Shown piece after piece: positions 8,701-15,322 of a stretch of DNA of 64,000 bases. The stretch comes from Christensenellaceae bacterium. Its GTDB lineage: Bacteria; Bacillota; Clostridia; Christensenellales; Aristaeellaceae. Under the pieces are notes generated by a model, which did no database searches, was not told where the DNA came from, and was given only the letters and a program-made list of their open reading frames with translations. The DNA is taken from positions 1 to 64,000 of the forward strand of contig JAFLST010000013.1 in NCBI GenBank assembly GCA_022510815.1. The letters run 5' to 3'. The position numbers and the translations under genes were made by a program. Position 1 is the stretch's first letter. The number at the start of each line of letters is the position of its first letter.

Positions 8701-9955
8701 CAGCGCAACGGTCACATGGATGACAGGCTATGCCCAGCATGCCGACGACATTGAGCTGCTGCTGCACCGGGTGCAGCGTTCGGGCGCGTCGGCGGTGTAT
8801 CGCTCCGTGCGGCAGCTCTGGGGCCAGCGCTCCGGGGGCATGGTTTTCGCCACGCCGGAGCCAAGCCTCGATCTGCTGCTCAACCATTGGCTCCCCTGCC
8901 AGTTCCTGCAGAGCGAGGAGCCCCTTGCGCTTGCCGCGCAGTCGCTGCTCGCGCCGGAGAATGTGCGGCCCCGCCTGCTGCTGATGGCCCGCGACCACAC
9001 CGCGGATGACCTGCTGCCTTGGCTGACGGCGCATTACGTCCGGGTCACGGGCGACGAGGCAGCACTGAACGATCTGGTGCCTCACGACGACGAGCATCCC
9101 CGCGACGCTCGGGACACCCTCTACGCCCGCTGCCTGCAGGCACTCAAAACCGAACCCACCGGCGGCCTTCGGAATGTTTTCCTGCGCTGCGCGGCCCTGC
9201 GGGACTTCGCGGAGCTGGCTGACGAGCCGGATCAGGTCGACCTGATGACCCTGCTCGATCATTTAACGCGCGACGTGGAAGCCCACTGGCACGGGAATGC
9301 CTATGCCGATGAGCCGGGCCGTCTCGACGCGCTGACCGCCGCGTGGGCCGTGCTGGGCCTTGGGTCCCATCCCCGCACCGCAGAGACTGTCCGCAGCACC
9401 CTGACGGCGCTCTATGACCCGATGCACGGCCTTGTCGCGTCTGCCAACACGCCCGATGCGCCTCAGGACACCCTTGCCGCCGTGTGGCTGGCCATCGCGC
9501 TGGCCCGGCTTGGCTGGTCTGACCGCGCATGGGAGCTGGCCCGTGCCCTGAACCCCATCCATCACACCGATGATCCGCACCGCACCGCCGAATACCGGGG
9601 CGAGCCCTATGCCATGGCTTCGCACGTCCATACTGCTGCGCCTCACACGGGCCGGGCCGGGCACGCGCTGTCCGCCGAGGCTGCCGCCATGATGTACCTG
9701 CTGATTGTCGAAGAGCTGCTTGGAGTGGAACGCCGCGGGGAGCAGCTTCTTCTGCGCCCCTTGGCTCCCGAGGACTGGGACGATTTCTCCCTGACCCTGC
9801 GCTCCGGCGCATCCATCTGGCACTTCCAGTTCGACGGCCGCGCGTCCTGCGTGGTTGACGGCGAGCCCTCCGAGGCTGCTGTCACCCTTGCGGACGACGG
9901 CGGCGTCCACGAGGTGCAGGCTCCCATCCATGCGAAGCTGATGAAGGAAATCTAA
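2783..9955 (+). CDS. Cyclic beta-1,2-glucan synthase-like giant membrane protein with degenerate active sites
   Basis: 2390 residues from the ATG at 2783, shorter than the roughly 2800 of known synthases. The open frame continues upstream over the tnpV relic, but a membrane helix starts right after this ATG. Order seen: N-terminal helix (1-24); helical region with GVYPRMDMDS and HVGWYLLESEG; helices near 375-415; GT84-like domain (about 440-750, TLVVLPVQP to GAMAHPLN); helices near 760-885; GH189-like domain (about 900-1300); beta-sandwich modules; C-terminal GH94-like alpha barrel. Key residues look lost. The GT84 D-x-D reads E-N-D, and the HDL-x-EG and R-x-x-RW motifs are absent. The GH94 segment that should hold GDWNDGMN is deleted between TGGLR and ALRDFAE. 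The frame is intact over 7 kb, so the gene appears maintained. Likely a pseudoenzyme or a new specificity; catalysis as a glucan synthase is doubtful. Confidence 0.8.
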   Translation: MTTTLLLAAIPAVYLLAMLLTVWLRSRGKPTPPTPADPLAAMALPSRGRARLLRPRRALRLMKQALRLPEEQAAVTILRSEHQALTAALLTLRRDMRRPPLLPCTADGEIRMLALARETLRHGQPEGELLLRMLEAFHSHGNTSLDERTRLPLCMRVLLADRLERALRRMLDCSAQARRGRKLATKFARNRHIAETLDRHPLPLHCLAALLTELRARSASEAVTQLDGWLAKGGTSAAGIARQEAQEQSRLAGSLTRIASAFQSLAQLDWPRLEEAADPLHWLLHDDPSGVYPRMDMDSRAMYRERVAWLARAFDADEQTVAQAALELCEEAEKDTLERHVGWYLLESEGVRALRKKLNAQRGMITTVVWLHADFVYRAGLWVLALAFAVLILGRGYTLWLLPVLLTVTGCISRALLDPLLRRFMPASHPPRLQLSRLTEDMRTLVVLPVQPRDRHEAILAVKQLATARRAMPVENVDCLLLADWTDNLTQRSGDDDDIALAIAAAIDALNEEDSGTRWLYLHRARVWSPQRRAFVARESRHGAIGMVCRLIAAGETDESLDFSSIEPSELHRRYAWVMVIENDARLEPGMLLTLAGAMAHPLNTRVNTAKGHRGVSLTGVLTASDPDDGATRLQRLFTRQGRVPLRQRLSGRSSFPGIGLIRPDVLLEGTDGWIQPESLTSAAWLAGELSGCSLAPVTAFIPAPETLNGRFLDAHEQARQVWQHFPWLFPFVKSPEGVRRNPLTLPSRFALRERFRRSLLPLCQLIALVVSCLHRDPWLLLTALLAPNLLGLSDWRGWLWALADAVFLPMRAYLCCDAAVRALLALFFPKLRQRPLSPDSLFVLELCSEIAVCALLAALSAFRFPLFLSGLLLAGVTACFPLAHRRLDATGHPPEELPSAAASQLTDIAAATWRFFEQTVTEESRWLPPETLQTHPDIGPAKTTVPDAIGLYLLSCLAARELGLTDTDELSERITQTLDSLEALPRWQGLPFARYSLDTLEPEEPKLIPAAACGVLCACLLTVAQGLRAFLPEVAEEDQTLPARVDAFAASMKLRALYDPQTGLFREHLNPARAAQDAPFLDLFADEGLLLSFVAVIRREVPFSHLDRLSRTQVHAGFLRPMISRHGGAAEALLPFLLLPAGEGTTLGRSLRDTVWLQTRYALDGVFGVGKSACSAFDDQLRYTVRPFGVPEASLESVPFQPVFAPYACTLCLPFMPRMAADSLQQMRTLGMFGRLGFLDAVDFTPSRVPEEADFSLVRMQDAAHQAALLCAVCNALTKDALRRCFTDIPMAGAGTLLLYRDTQPLVLPPPQRYPLSEHPPEPPFRRAANPAVSPADAHLIGSGRMGLLVGAQGSSVIRAAGRDVTRFTGEPWTAEGPQLYLAVGGETCRLLDPTLPGSVVFSEGMARFTRACGDLTATITMLVDPVSAAAVQAIEINSQSALEQPVELTCCLVPAATGPVTRPQERMLTVPCHGATLIHSLHVAEKPEALAVQTDFEAFPGWLEEDLTDGVMGSSIAPCMAFRARMTLPPHGKAAAMFATRLVSGKLTGYQPPDLSSLTMLSRLAARSLSDSLPLSQKRLVGLSRLTGALMWRGQAHQGASRPLVLPADFLASRGIRLERPILTVALSSGNGLPLLREAADTAGWLLLSGRSVTLCAVCGGQQPSETASLAEDLLSATILRRHPEGSAFVLDDLSENEFATLCAASRLVLAEGQGTAEAQLASLLVPLTADAPEPAAPGSLPDPGDLLFDDGLSGFDPQTGDCVIHLEPGQTAPQDWRLPLDNGRWATTARISGLGDSCAGQRMIRREDVFILGEDDSLFSATPEPMGRALPWEIRFAPGVALWRTRTNALDTTLTAAAIPRRAAGLRTLRLRNRSDEEQRLTVHVAVSFDMGRSSSQTCLTPMTGGVTALSPLMPGSGFVTLTEGGCAVRVMTEADLHGAAGAPPLPDAPSSHNGTVAMLSMEVSLLPGGSATVTWMTGYAQHADDIELLLHRVQRSGASAVYRSVRQLWGQRSGGMVFATPEPSLDLLLNHWLPCQFLQSEEPLALAAQSLLAPENVRPRLLLMARDHTADDLLPWLTAHYVRVTGDEAALNDLVPHDDEHPRDARDTLYARCLQALKTEPTGGLRNVFLRCAALRDFAELADEPDQVDLMTLLDHLTRDVEAHWHGNAYADEPGRLDALTAAWAVLGLGSHPRTAETVRSTLTALYDPMHGLVASANTPDAPQDTLAAVWLAIALARLGWSDRAWELARALNPIHHTDDPHRTAEYRGEPYAMASHVHTAAPHTGRAGHALSAEAAAMMYLLIVEELLGVERRGEQLLLRPLAPEDWDDFSLTLRSGASIWHFQFDGRASCVVDGEPSEAAVTLADDGGVHEVQAPIHAKLMKEI

Positions 9956-9958
9956 AAA

Positions 9959-9985
9959 AGGAGGGCGCTTGTGTAGCGTCCTCCT
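9959..9985. terminator. Bidirectional terminator between convergent genes
   Basis: AGGAGGGCGCT pairs with AGCGTCCTCCT (one G-T pair) around a TGTGT loop, with A-rich sequence on the left and CTTT on the right. It lies between the stops of the glucan-synthase-like gene and the esterase. Confidence 0.8.
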
Positions 9986-9998
9986 CTTTGCGTATCCC

Positions 9999-10775
9999 TT
10001 ATTCTATCTGTTCCGCCCGGCGCAGCAGTTCGCCGATGGCCTCGGCAATCCGCGAGTGCTCCGGCGAGATGGTGCACACATGGGGCACCTTTTCCAGCCA
10101 CAGCGTGCCTTTCACCCGGCTGGACACCCCGGCCATGATCACATCGGCGCTGTCCGCCGAGATGGTCTCGTCCGCATGGGACTGCACCGCCAGAATCGGG
10201 CAAGTGATCGCGTGCAGGTTGCCCCTCGCCATCTTGATGAGCTTTGCCAAGCTCGCGGCGCACTTCGTCGGGAAGCCCGGATAGCCGTAATCGTAGCGGT
10301 CATCCAGCATGGAGGGCCGCTCCGGATCGCCGCCCCACCACGTCATCGGAATGAACGGCGCGGCCAGCTTCGCGAAGGGCATGAGCTTATTCTGCACGGC
10401 CATAGGCGCGGAGATCGGCGCGCAGGCGGTCAGCTCCATCTCCTCAGCCAGCAGCAGGGTCAGCACGCCGCCCATGCTCAGGCCCGCGACGCTCACCCTC
10501 CCGCACTTCTCCTTCAGTTCCGCGGCGGCGCTTCTGGCAGCTCCAAGCCAATCCTGCCAGTCCGTCTTGCCCATGGCCTCCATGCTCTCGGCATGTCCCG
10601 GCAGGTTGATGCCCCGCACCGTGAAGCCCTGCGCGTGCAGACCCTCGCCGATGAGCCGCATGTGCCCCGCCGATCCCGTGAAGCCATGGATCAGCAGCAC
10701 GCCGTGGTCTCCGCCCTCCATCAGGAACGGCTGGCACTCCGGCGCTGTGAAATCCTTTGTCGGTCGTTTGTCCAT
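9999..10775 (-). CDS. Alpha/beta-hydrolase, carboxylesterase (Est30-like)
   Basis: 258 residues. A single-domain hydrolase with oxyanion motif HGFTG (30-34), nucleophile elbow GLSMG (98-102, Ser100), an acid in the SHADETIS stretch and a catalytic His in VPHVCTI near the C-terminus. Length and motif order match monoacylglycerol lipase/carboxylesterase Est30-type enzymes, which hydrolyse short-to-medium acyl esters in the cytoplasm. It is monocistronic, convergent with the giant gene, and separated from copZ by a hairpin array. The physiological substrate cannot be told from sequence. Confidence 0.85.
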   Translation of the reverse strand: MDKRPTKDFTAPECQPFLMEGGDHGVLLIHGFTGSAGHMRLIGEGLHAQGFTVRGINLPGHAESMEAMGKTDWQDWLGAARSAAAELKEKCGRVSVAGLSMGGVLTLLLAEEMELTACAPISAPMAVQNKLMPFAKLAAPFIPMTWWGGDPERPSMLDDRYDYGYPGFPTKCAASLAKLIKMARGNLHAITCPILAVQSHADETISADSADVIMAGVSSRVKGTLWLEKVPHVCTISPEHSRIAEAIGELLRRAEQIE

Positions 10776-10804
10776 GTTACCTCCTGCAGGAGTTCTGCCC
10801 CTGC

Positions 10805-10895
10805 ACCCCGGTCAGGGGGGTCTGCCCCCTGACAACCCCCGCCAAAGGGCCACCGGCCCTCTGGACTCCCTTCTCGCGATGAAAAGGGAGCATTT
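10805..10895 (-). repeat. Intergenic hairpin array downstream of copZ
   Basis: Read on the minus strand, the 3' side of copZ holds consecutive GC-rich hairpins. CCAGAGGGCC pairs with GGCCCTTTGG (10842-10864, triloop), and GTCAGGGGG pairs with CCCCCTGAC (10811-10833). An upstream stem (CTCCCTT with AAGGGAG) covers about 10865-10892. There is no U-tract and no open frame. It resembles the dispersed intergenic repeats of gut Firmicutes and is unlike the AGC-triloop family elsewhere in this window. Confidence 0.6.
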
Positions 10896-10920
10896 CATCC
10901 GGACAGCTTGCGTGCGAGGT

Positions 10921-11130
10921 TTACAGCACTTTCACAGGGGTGAAGCCCTTGGCCTTCACGGCGTCGAACAGCGCGGCGTCGGCTACGTCCCCGGACAGCG
11001 TCACGGTCGCGGTCTTGGCTTCCAGATCGACCGTCGCAGCGGTCACGCCGGGCACGCCGGACAGCGCCTTCTCGACCGTCGCCTTGCAGTGGTTACACAT
11101 CATGCCTTCAACAAGCAGCTTCTTTTCCAT
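10921..11130 (-). CDS. copZ: Heavy-metal-associated (HMA) domain protein, CopZ-like
   Basis: 69 residues starting MEKKLLVEG. AAGGAGG sits 8 bases before this ATG, which decides it over the Met at 11148. It is a single HMA ferredoxin-like domain with the metal site GMMCNHC (Cys12, Cys15) and a family-typical middle (VPGVTAATVDLEAKTATVTL). Such proteins bind Cu(I) or a similar soft metal and pass it to P-type ATPases or repressors. No copA or csoR is adjacent, so the metal is inferred from the family only. Confidence 0.85.
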   Translation of the reverse strand: MEKKLLVEGMMCNHCKATVEKALSGVPGVTAATVDLEAKTATVTLSGDVADAALFDAVKAKGFTPVKVL

Positions 11131-11176
11131 GGAATAAACCTCCTTCATATCAGCGCGTCTGCGCAGGTTAACAGTG

Positions 11177-11773
11177 TCAGGGAACCAGCTCGGGGGTTTC
11201 GCCCTCGGGCTTTTGTTCGGATTCGCGCTCGGGCATGGGGGGCAGCTCCTCCAGCGATGCGATGCCGAAATGGCTCAGGAACGTATCCGTCGTGCCGTAT
11301 AGGATCGGACGGCCCAGCGCATCCTTGCGGCCAACCTCCTGAATGAGCTGCTTATTCACCAGCGACTGGATGGAATAGTCGCACTTCACGCCGCGCACCT
11401 GCTCCACCTCGGCGCGGGTCACCGGCTGGCGGTAGGCCACCACGGCGAGGGTCTCCATCGCGGCCTGCGACAGGGACTGGCGCTGCACAGGCTGGAGCAG
11501 CCGCACCACGTCCCTCGAGTACAGCGCCCGGGTCGCGAGCTGCACCTGATGCCCGAACCGCTTGAGGCAGAAGCCCCGCTGGTTGAAGTCGTACTCGTCC
11601 CGGAGCGTGTCCAGCGCGTCCTCCAGCTCCTTGGGCGTGACCTGCAGCGCTCTGGCCAGCTCGTCGGCCCGGACAGGCTCCCCCGCCACAAACAGGATCG
11701 CCTCAATGCGTCCGGCCAGCGTGCCCTCCGACGCGCCGTCCTCCGCCATGCTCTCGCGTTCGGCCTCGCTCAT
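11177..11773 (-). CDS. scpB: Segregation and condensation protein B
   Basis: 198 residues. Tandem winged-helix protein of the SMC-ScpAB condensin, which binds ScpA and helps chromosome segregation. Hallmarks are EAILFVAGEPV, YRQPVTRAEVEQVRGV and GRKDALGRPILYGTTDTFLSHFG. The tail after about residue 175 is acidic and Pro/Glu-rich, as is common. The start overlaps the scpA stop by 4 bases, indicating translational coupling. It is the last gene of the alr-to-scpB run. Confidence 0.95.
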   Translation of the reverse strand: MSEAERESMAEDGASEGTLAGRIEAILFVAGEPVRADELARALQVTPKELEDALDTLRDEYDFNQRGFCLKRFGHQVQLATRALYSRDVVRLLQPVQRQSLSQAAMETLAVVAYRQPVTRAEVEQVRGVKCDYSIQSLVNKQLIQEVGRKDALGRPILYGTTDTFLSHFGIASLEELPPMPERESEQKPEGETPELVP

Positions 11774-12522
11774 GCTTCTTCCTCCTCCGTATCCTCCCGG
11801 CGGCCCGGCAAAAGCAGGATGTCGCCGTATATGCCCTCCTGCTCGATATGCGTCTCGCCCAGCTTGAGCAGCTCCAGCAGCGCCAGAAACAGCGTCACGA
11901 CCTCTTCCTTGGTCGGCGCGCCGCTGAACGCCTCCTCAAAGCGCATGCGGCCCTTGCGGCGGATGCCCTTCATCAGCGTGAGCATGCACTCCTGCACGGT
12001 GTGCTCATCCCGGCGGATATCCCGCGGGGCGTAGTGGTTGACTTCCTGCTCGTCCGTCTCCGGCAGCCTCGCCCAGATGCGCAGGAAGGCCTCCGTCAGC
12101 CCCTGCAGCGTCAGGCCGACCAGCTCGGTCTCCTGCGGCGGCAGCGGGTATTCCTCCGGCAGCTTGGTAAAGACCTCCGCCGCGGCGCGCTCAAACTGCT
12201 TCATCGCGTCGGCCGTCTCCCGGAAGCGCTTGTATTCTTCCAGCTGCCGGATCAGCGCCTGCTCCGGGTCTTCTCCCTCTTCCACCTTCGGCGGCTTGGG
12301 CAGCATCGCCCGGCTCTTGATCTCCAGCAGCGTCGCCGCCATCACCAGAAAGTCCGTCGCGTCGTCCATGTCCAGGTCGACGGCGCTGCGTACGGACTCG
12401 ATGTACTGATCGGTAATCTGGCTGATGAAGATGTCCTTGATGTCAATCTTTTCCTTGCTGATGAGGAACAGCAGCAGATCCAGCGGGCCGTCAAAGTCCT
12501 TGAGCTGAAACGTCATCGCCAT
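11770..12522 (-). CDS. scpA: Segregation and condensation protein A
   Basis: 250 residues. Kleisin subunit that bridges the SMC heads. The start MAMTFQLKDFDGPLDLLLFLI is characteristic and sits 6 bases after GAGGT. FISQITDQYIESV and FLVMAATLLEIKSRAMLP follow, also typical of ScpA. The C-terminal winged helix (EEAFSGAPTKEEVVTLFLALLELLKLGE) contacts SMC. The stop of the M50 protease gene is 10 bases upstream and scpB overlaps the other end. Confidence 0.95.
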   Translation of the reverse strand: MAMTFQLKDFDGPLDLLLFLISKEKIDIKDIFISQITDQYIESVRSAVDLDMDDATDFLVMAATLLEIKSRAMLPKPPKVEEGEDPEQALIRQLEEYKRFRETADAMKQFERAAAEVFTKLPEEYPLPPQETELVGLTLQGLTEAFLRIWARLPETDEQEVNHYAPRDIRRDEHTVQECMLTLMKGIRRKGRMRFEEAFSGAPTKEEVVTLFLALLELLKLGETHIEQEGIYGDILLLPGRREDTEEEEA

Positions 12523-12531
12523 TGCCGCACC

Positions 12532-13323
12532 TCAAATCAGCAGAAACACGCGGGTCACCGCGCTGTCCAGCGCATCAGTTGCCACGCTGAGTCCCCGGCC
12601 CAGCCAGCCGCTCAGGAACAGCACCAGCATCGCCACGCGGATGATCTGATAGGTCTGCCGGGGCATGCGAAGGCGGCCCTGGAGCGCGTTGTTCAGCAGC
12701 CGGAAGCCGTCCAGCGGCGGAATGGGCAGCAGATTAAAGATGGCCAGCGTCAGGTTGATCTGCTGCATCATCACCAGAAACCGCAGCACATATTGCAGCC
12801 ACGGCACGGCCATATACGCCGTCAGTTCCGCCGGCAGAGCCGCGCCGCCGTAAGCGAGCAGATCGCGCATGACCTCATAGAGCTCCTGCTTCCGGGCGAG
12901 ATTCCCCGCGTTCATCGCGTAGAGCTCGCCGCCCATCATGATCCGTATGCCCAGCACGCTCAGCGCCGCACAGATCACAAACAGCGTCAGGTTCACCGTG
13001 ATGCCCGCCACGGACACCAGGAAATCATCCCGCCGGGGATTGCGGAAGTTCCGCGGATTCACCGGCACCGGCTTGGCCCAGCCGAATCCCAGCAGGAACA
13101 TGCACGCCGTGCCGACGGGGTCAAGGTGCTTGAGCGGGTTAAGCGTCAGGCGTCCCAGCATCTTGGCCGTCGGATCGCCGCTGATCAGCGCCGCCCAGCC
13201 GTGGGCGCACTCATGCAGGATAAGGCTCAGCAGCACCGTCGCAGCCAGATAAACCATGAATACCGCGAAGCCTGCCGGGTCCTGAGCCAGCCACTGGCCG
13301 TAGGTTTCCAACCTCCCGATCAT
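12532..13323 (-). CDS. Site-2 protease family (M50) membrane metalloprotease
   Basis: 263 residues, several membrane helices. Zinc site HECAH at 37-41, and the family block NPLKHLDPVGT with GWAKPVPVNPRNF. This is the compact rhomboid-like M50B type widespread in Firmicutes (YwhC/YdaF group), located in the membrane with unknown substrate. GAGAGGA precedes the ATG by 7 bases. It sits between the M55 peptidase and scpA, an arrangement in which M50 and scpAB are commonly neighbours. Confidence 0.9.
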   Translation of the reverse strand: MIGRLETYGQWLAQDPAGFAVFMVYLAATVLLSLILHECAHGWAALISGDPTAKMLGRLTLNPLKHLDPVGTACMFLLGFGWAKPVPVNPRNFRNPRRDDFLVSVAGITVNLTLFVICAALSVLGIRIMMGGELYAMNAGNLARKQELYEVMRDLLAYGGAALPAELTAYMAVPWLQYVLRFLVMMQQINLTLAIFNLLPIPPLDGFRLLNNALQGRLRMPRQTYQIIRVAMLVLFLSGWLGRGLSVATDALDSAVTRVFLLI

Positions 13324-13336
13324 GTCAATTCCTCTC

Positions 13337-14140
13337 TTACAGACAGAAATGGAAGAACGTCAGCACGTCCATCCAGCGGTCACTTTCGTATCGCACGGTA
13401 CGGGCGTCCACCTGCCGCGCGCCGGGATACCAGCCTGCGCCCCGGGCCCGGAAGTGCTCCCGGTAACAGACCTCCGCCGTGAAGCGCTCCGGCATGGGAT
13501 ACAGGCACTGCGCGGGATCAAGGGCCATGGCTCTTTCCGCCGCCTCCCGGATGAGCCGCGTCGCCTTGTCCGGGTGCATCGACACGGAGCCGTTGCCCAC
13601 GCCCTCGCTGACGGGCACGGTCAGGGCCGCCGGAAGCTTGCTTTTGAACCAGTCGCAGAGCACCCGGTCGCCCGTCACCAGCAGCGACGGCACGCCCAGC
13701 ATGCTCGCGGTCATCGCGTTCATCATCAGCTCCGACATGTCCTCGCCGTTGATTCTGACGTGCACGTTCCGGGTGTTCATCGTGTGGGAGAGCGGGTTGC
13801 CGCTCCAGCCCGCGGCGCTGTGATAGCCCGTGAACATCGCGCCGGAGAAGCTCCCGTCAAGGCCGCTCATCATGGCGTAGGGATCGGAGCCCCAACCCCG
13901 GAAGATACGGGCCGCCTCGGGCAGCTTTGACGGGTCAAGGTTGCGGGCCGAATCATGGCTGTCACGGACAAGCAGTTCCTCCGCGCCGCCAGCCAGCGCA
14001 CCCTCGCAGGCCGCCGCAGCCTCGCGGGTCATCTGCGCCGCGAACATCGCATAGTCGGGCTTCTGCTTTTCCGTTTCATCCCAGTGCGCGATGCCGCAGG
14101 TGCCCTCGATATCACAGGATAAGAAAATTCGACGGGACAT
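13337..14140 (-). CDS. M55 family D-aminopeptidase (DppA-like)
   Basis: 267 residues from the ATG 8 bases after GGAGGA; an upstream ATG at 14155 lacks a site. M55 zinc-peptidase features include CDIEGTCGI (metal-binding D-x-E), RDSHDSARN, MFTGYHSAAG and LSHTMNTRNVHVRING. DppA releases D-amino acids from D-Ala-containing peptides. Its position directly after the M20 amidohydrolase and alanine racemase suggests salvage of cell-wall peptides: the peptidase frees D-Ala and the racemase converts it. That pathway is inferred from context. Confidence 0.88.
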   Translation of the reverse strand: MSRRIFLSCDIEGTCGIAHWDETEKQKPDYAMFAAQMTREAAAACEGALAGGAEELLVRDSHDSARNLDPSKLPEAARIFRGWGSDPYAMMSGLDGSFSGAMFTGYHSAAGWSGNPLSHTMNTRNVHVRINGEDMSELMMNAMTASMLGVPSLLVTGDRVLCDWFKSKLPAALTVPVSEGVGNGSVSMHPDKATRLIREAAERAMALDPAQCLYPMPERFTAEVCYREHFRARGAGWYPGARQVDARTVRYESDRWMDVLTFFHFCL

Positions 14141-14161
14141 AAGGAATTCCTCCAATAACAG

Positions 14162-15322
14162 TCAGGATCGGAGCAGCGCCATCACCGCCGCGCACTGCAG
14201 CGCCACGCCGGGCAGCAGGCAGGTCTCGTCAACGGTGAAGGTCGGGGTATGCAGCGCCGTACCGACGCCGCTGCCGATGTCGTAGTACACGCCGGGGGTA
14301 TGCTCGATGAAGTAGCAGAAGCTCTCCACGCCGAGGCTGGCGGCCTCCCGACGGACGATCTTCTCCTCGCCGACCAGCTCCCGGGCAAGGTTCTCGATGA
14401 CCGCATAATACCTGTCGTCATTGTACACAGCGCCGTATCCGGGGTCAATGACGACCTCCGCGTCGCCGCCCATGCCGCGGGCAATTCCCCGCGCCACCGA
14501 GATGATGCGCTCCTTGAGCTTCCCGCGGGTCTCCGGTGAGAGCGTCCGCAGCGTGCCGGTAAGCTTCACCTCACCGCATATGATGTTGTTCGCCGTGCCG
14601 CCCGCGACCGTTCCGAAGGTCAGCACCGCCGGATCGAAGGGGCTGATCGTGCGGCTGACGATGGTCTGCAGCGCGGAGACGACCTGCGCCGCGATGACGA
14701 TGGCGTCAGTGCCGCTCTCCGGATATGCGCCGTGGCAGCTCTGGCCCTTGACGGTCAGGTCGATCCTGTCCGACGCGCCGCTGACGAAGCCCGGCTTGGC
14801 GAAGAACGTGCCCGCTTCATAACGCGGATTCATGTGCTGACCGATGACCACATCCACGCCGTCCATGCAGCCCTGCTCCGCCATGAGCCTGCCGCCGCCG
14901 GTGGTCTCCTCCGCCGGCTCGAACAGCCACTTTACGGTGCCCTGCCACTGATCGCGGTTTTGGGACAGCCACATGGCCGAGCCCATCGCCAGCGCCATGT
15001 GCGCGTCATGCCCGCAGGCGTGCATCCTGCCGGGAATCTCCGAGGCAAAGGGCAGGCCTGTCTCCTCGGCCACAGGCAGCGCGTCCATGTCGGCCCGGAT
15101 CGCCACACAGCGGCCCTCGCCATTGCGCAGCACGCCCATCACGGCCCGGCAGTCCCGGAAGGTATGAACCTCAATGCCCAGCGCGGTCAGCTCGGCGATG
15201 AGACGCGCCTGTGTCTTCTCTTCGCAGCCGCCCAGCTCCGGGCAGCGGTGAAGATCGCGACGCAGGTCGATCACCCGCGGCATCACGTCCTTGAGCGCAT
15301 CCTGCCACTCATTCAGCGTCAC
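14162..15322 (-). CDS. M20 family amidohydrolase/metallopeptidase
   Basis: 386 residues from the GTG at 15322, which follows GGGAGGA by 8 bases. A longer reading would run far into alr. Hallmarks of the M20D (IAA-amino-acid hydrolase/hippuricase-like) subfamily are RRDLHRCPELGG, RADMDALPVAEETGLPF, HACGHDAHMAL and the dimerisation domain, with a late His region (IEHTPGVYYDIGSGVG and LHTPTFTVDE). It hydrolyses N-acyl amino acids or small peptides using two metal ions. The first 14 bases overlap the end of alr, indicating coupling. Confidence 0.9.
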   Translation of the reverse strand: MTLNEWQDALKDVMPRVIDLRRDLHRCPELGGCEEKTQARLIAELTALGIEVHTFRDCRAVMGVLRNGEGRCVAIRADMDALPVAEETGLPFASEIPGRMHACGHDAHMALAMGSAMWLSQNRDQWQGTVKWLFEPAEETTGGGRLMAEQGCMDGVDVVIGQHMNPRYEAGTFFAKPGFVSGASDRIDLTVKGQSCHGAYPESGTDAIVIAAQVVSALQTIVSRTISPFDPAVLTFGTVAGGTANNIICGEVKLTGTLRTLSPETRGKLKERIISVARGIARGMGGDAEVVIDPGYGAVYNDDRYYAVIENLARELVGEEKIVRREAASLGVESFCYFIEHTPGVYYDIGSGVGTALHTPTFTVDETCLLPGVALQCAAVMALLRS

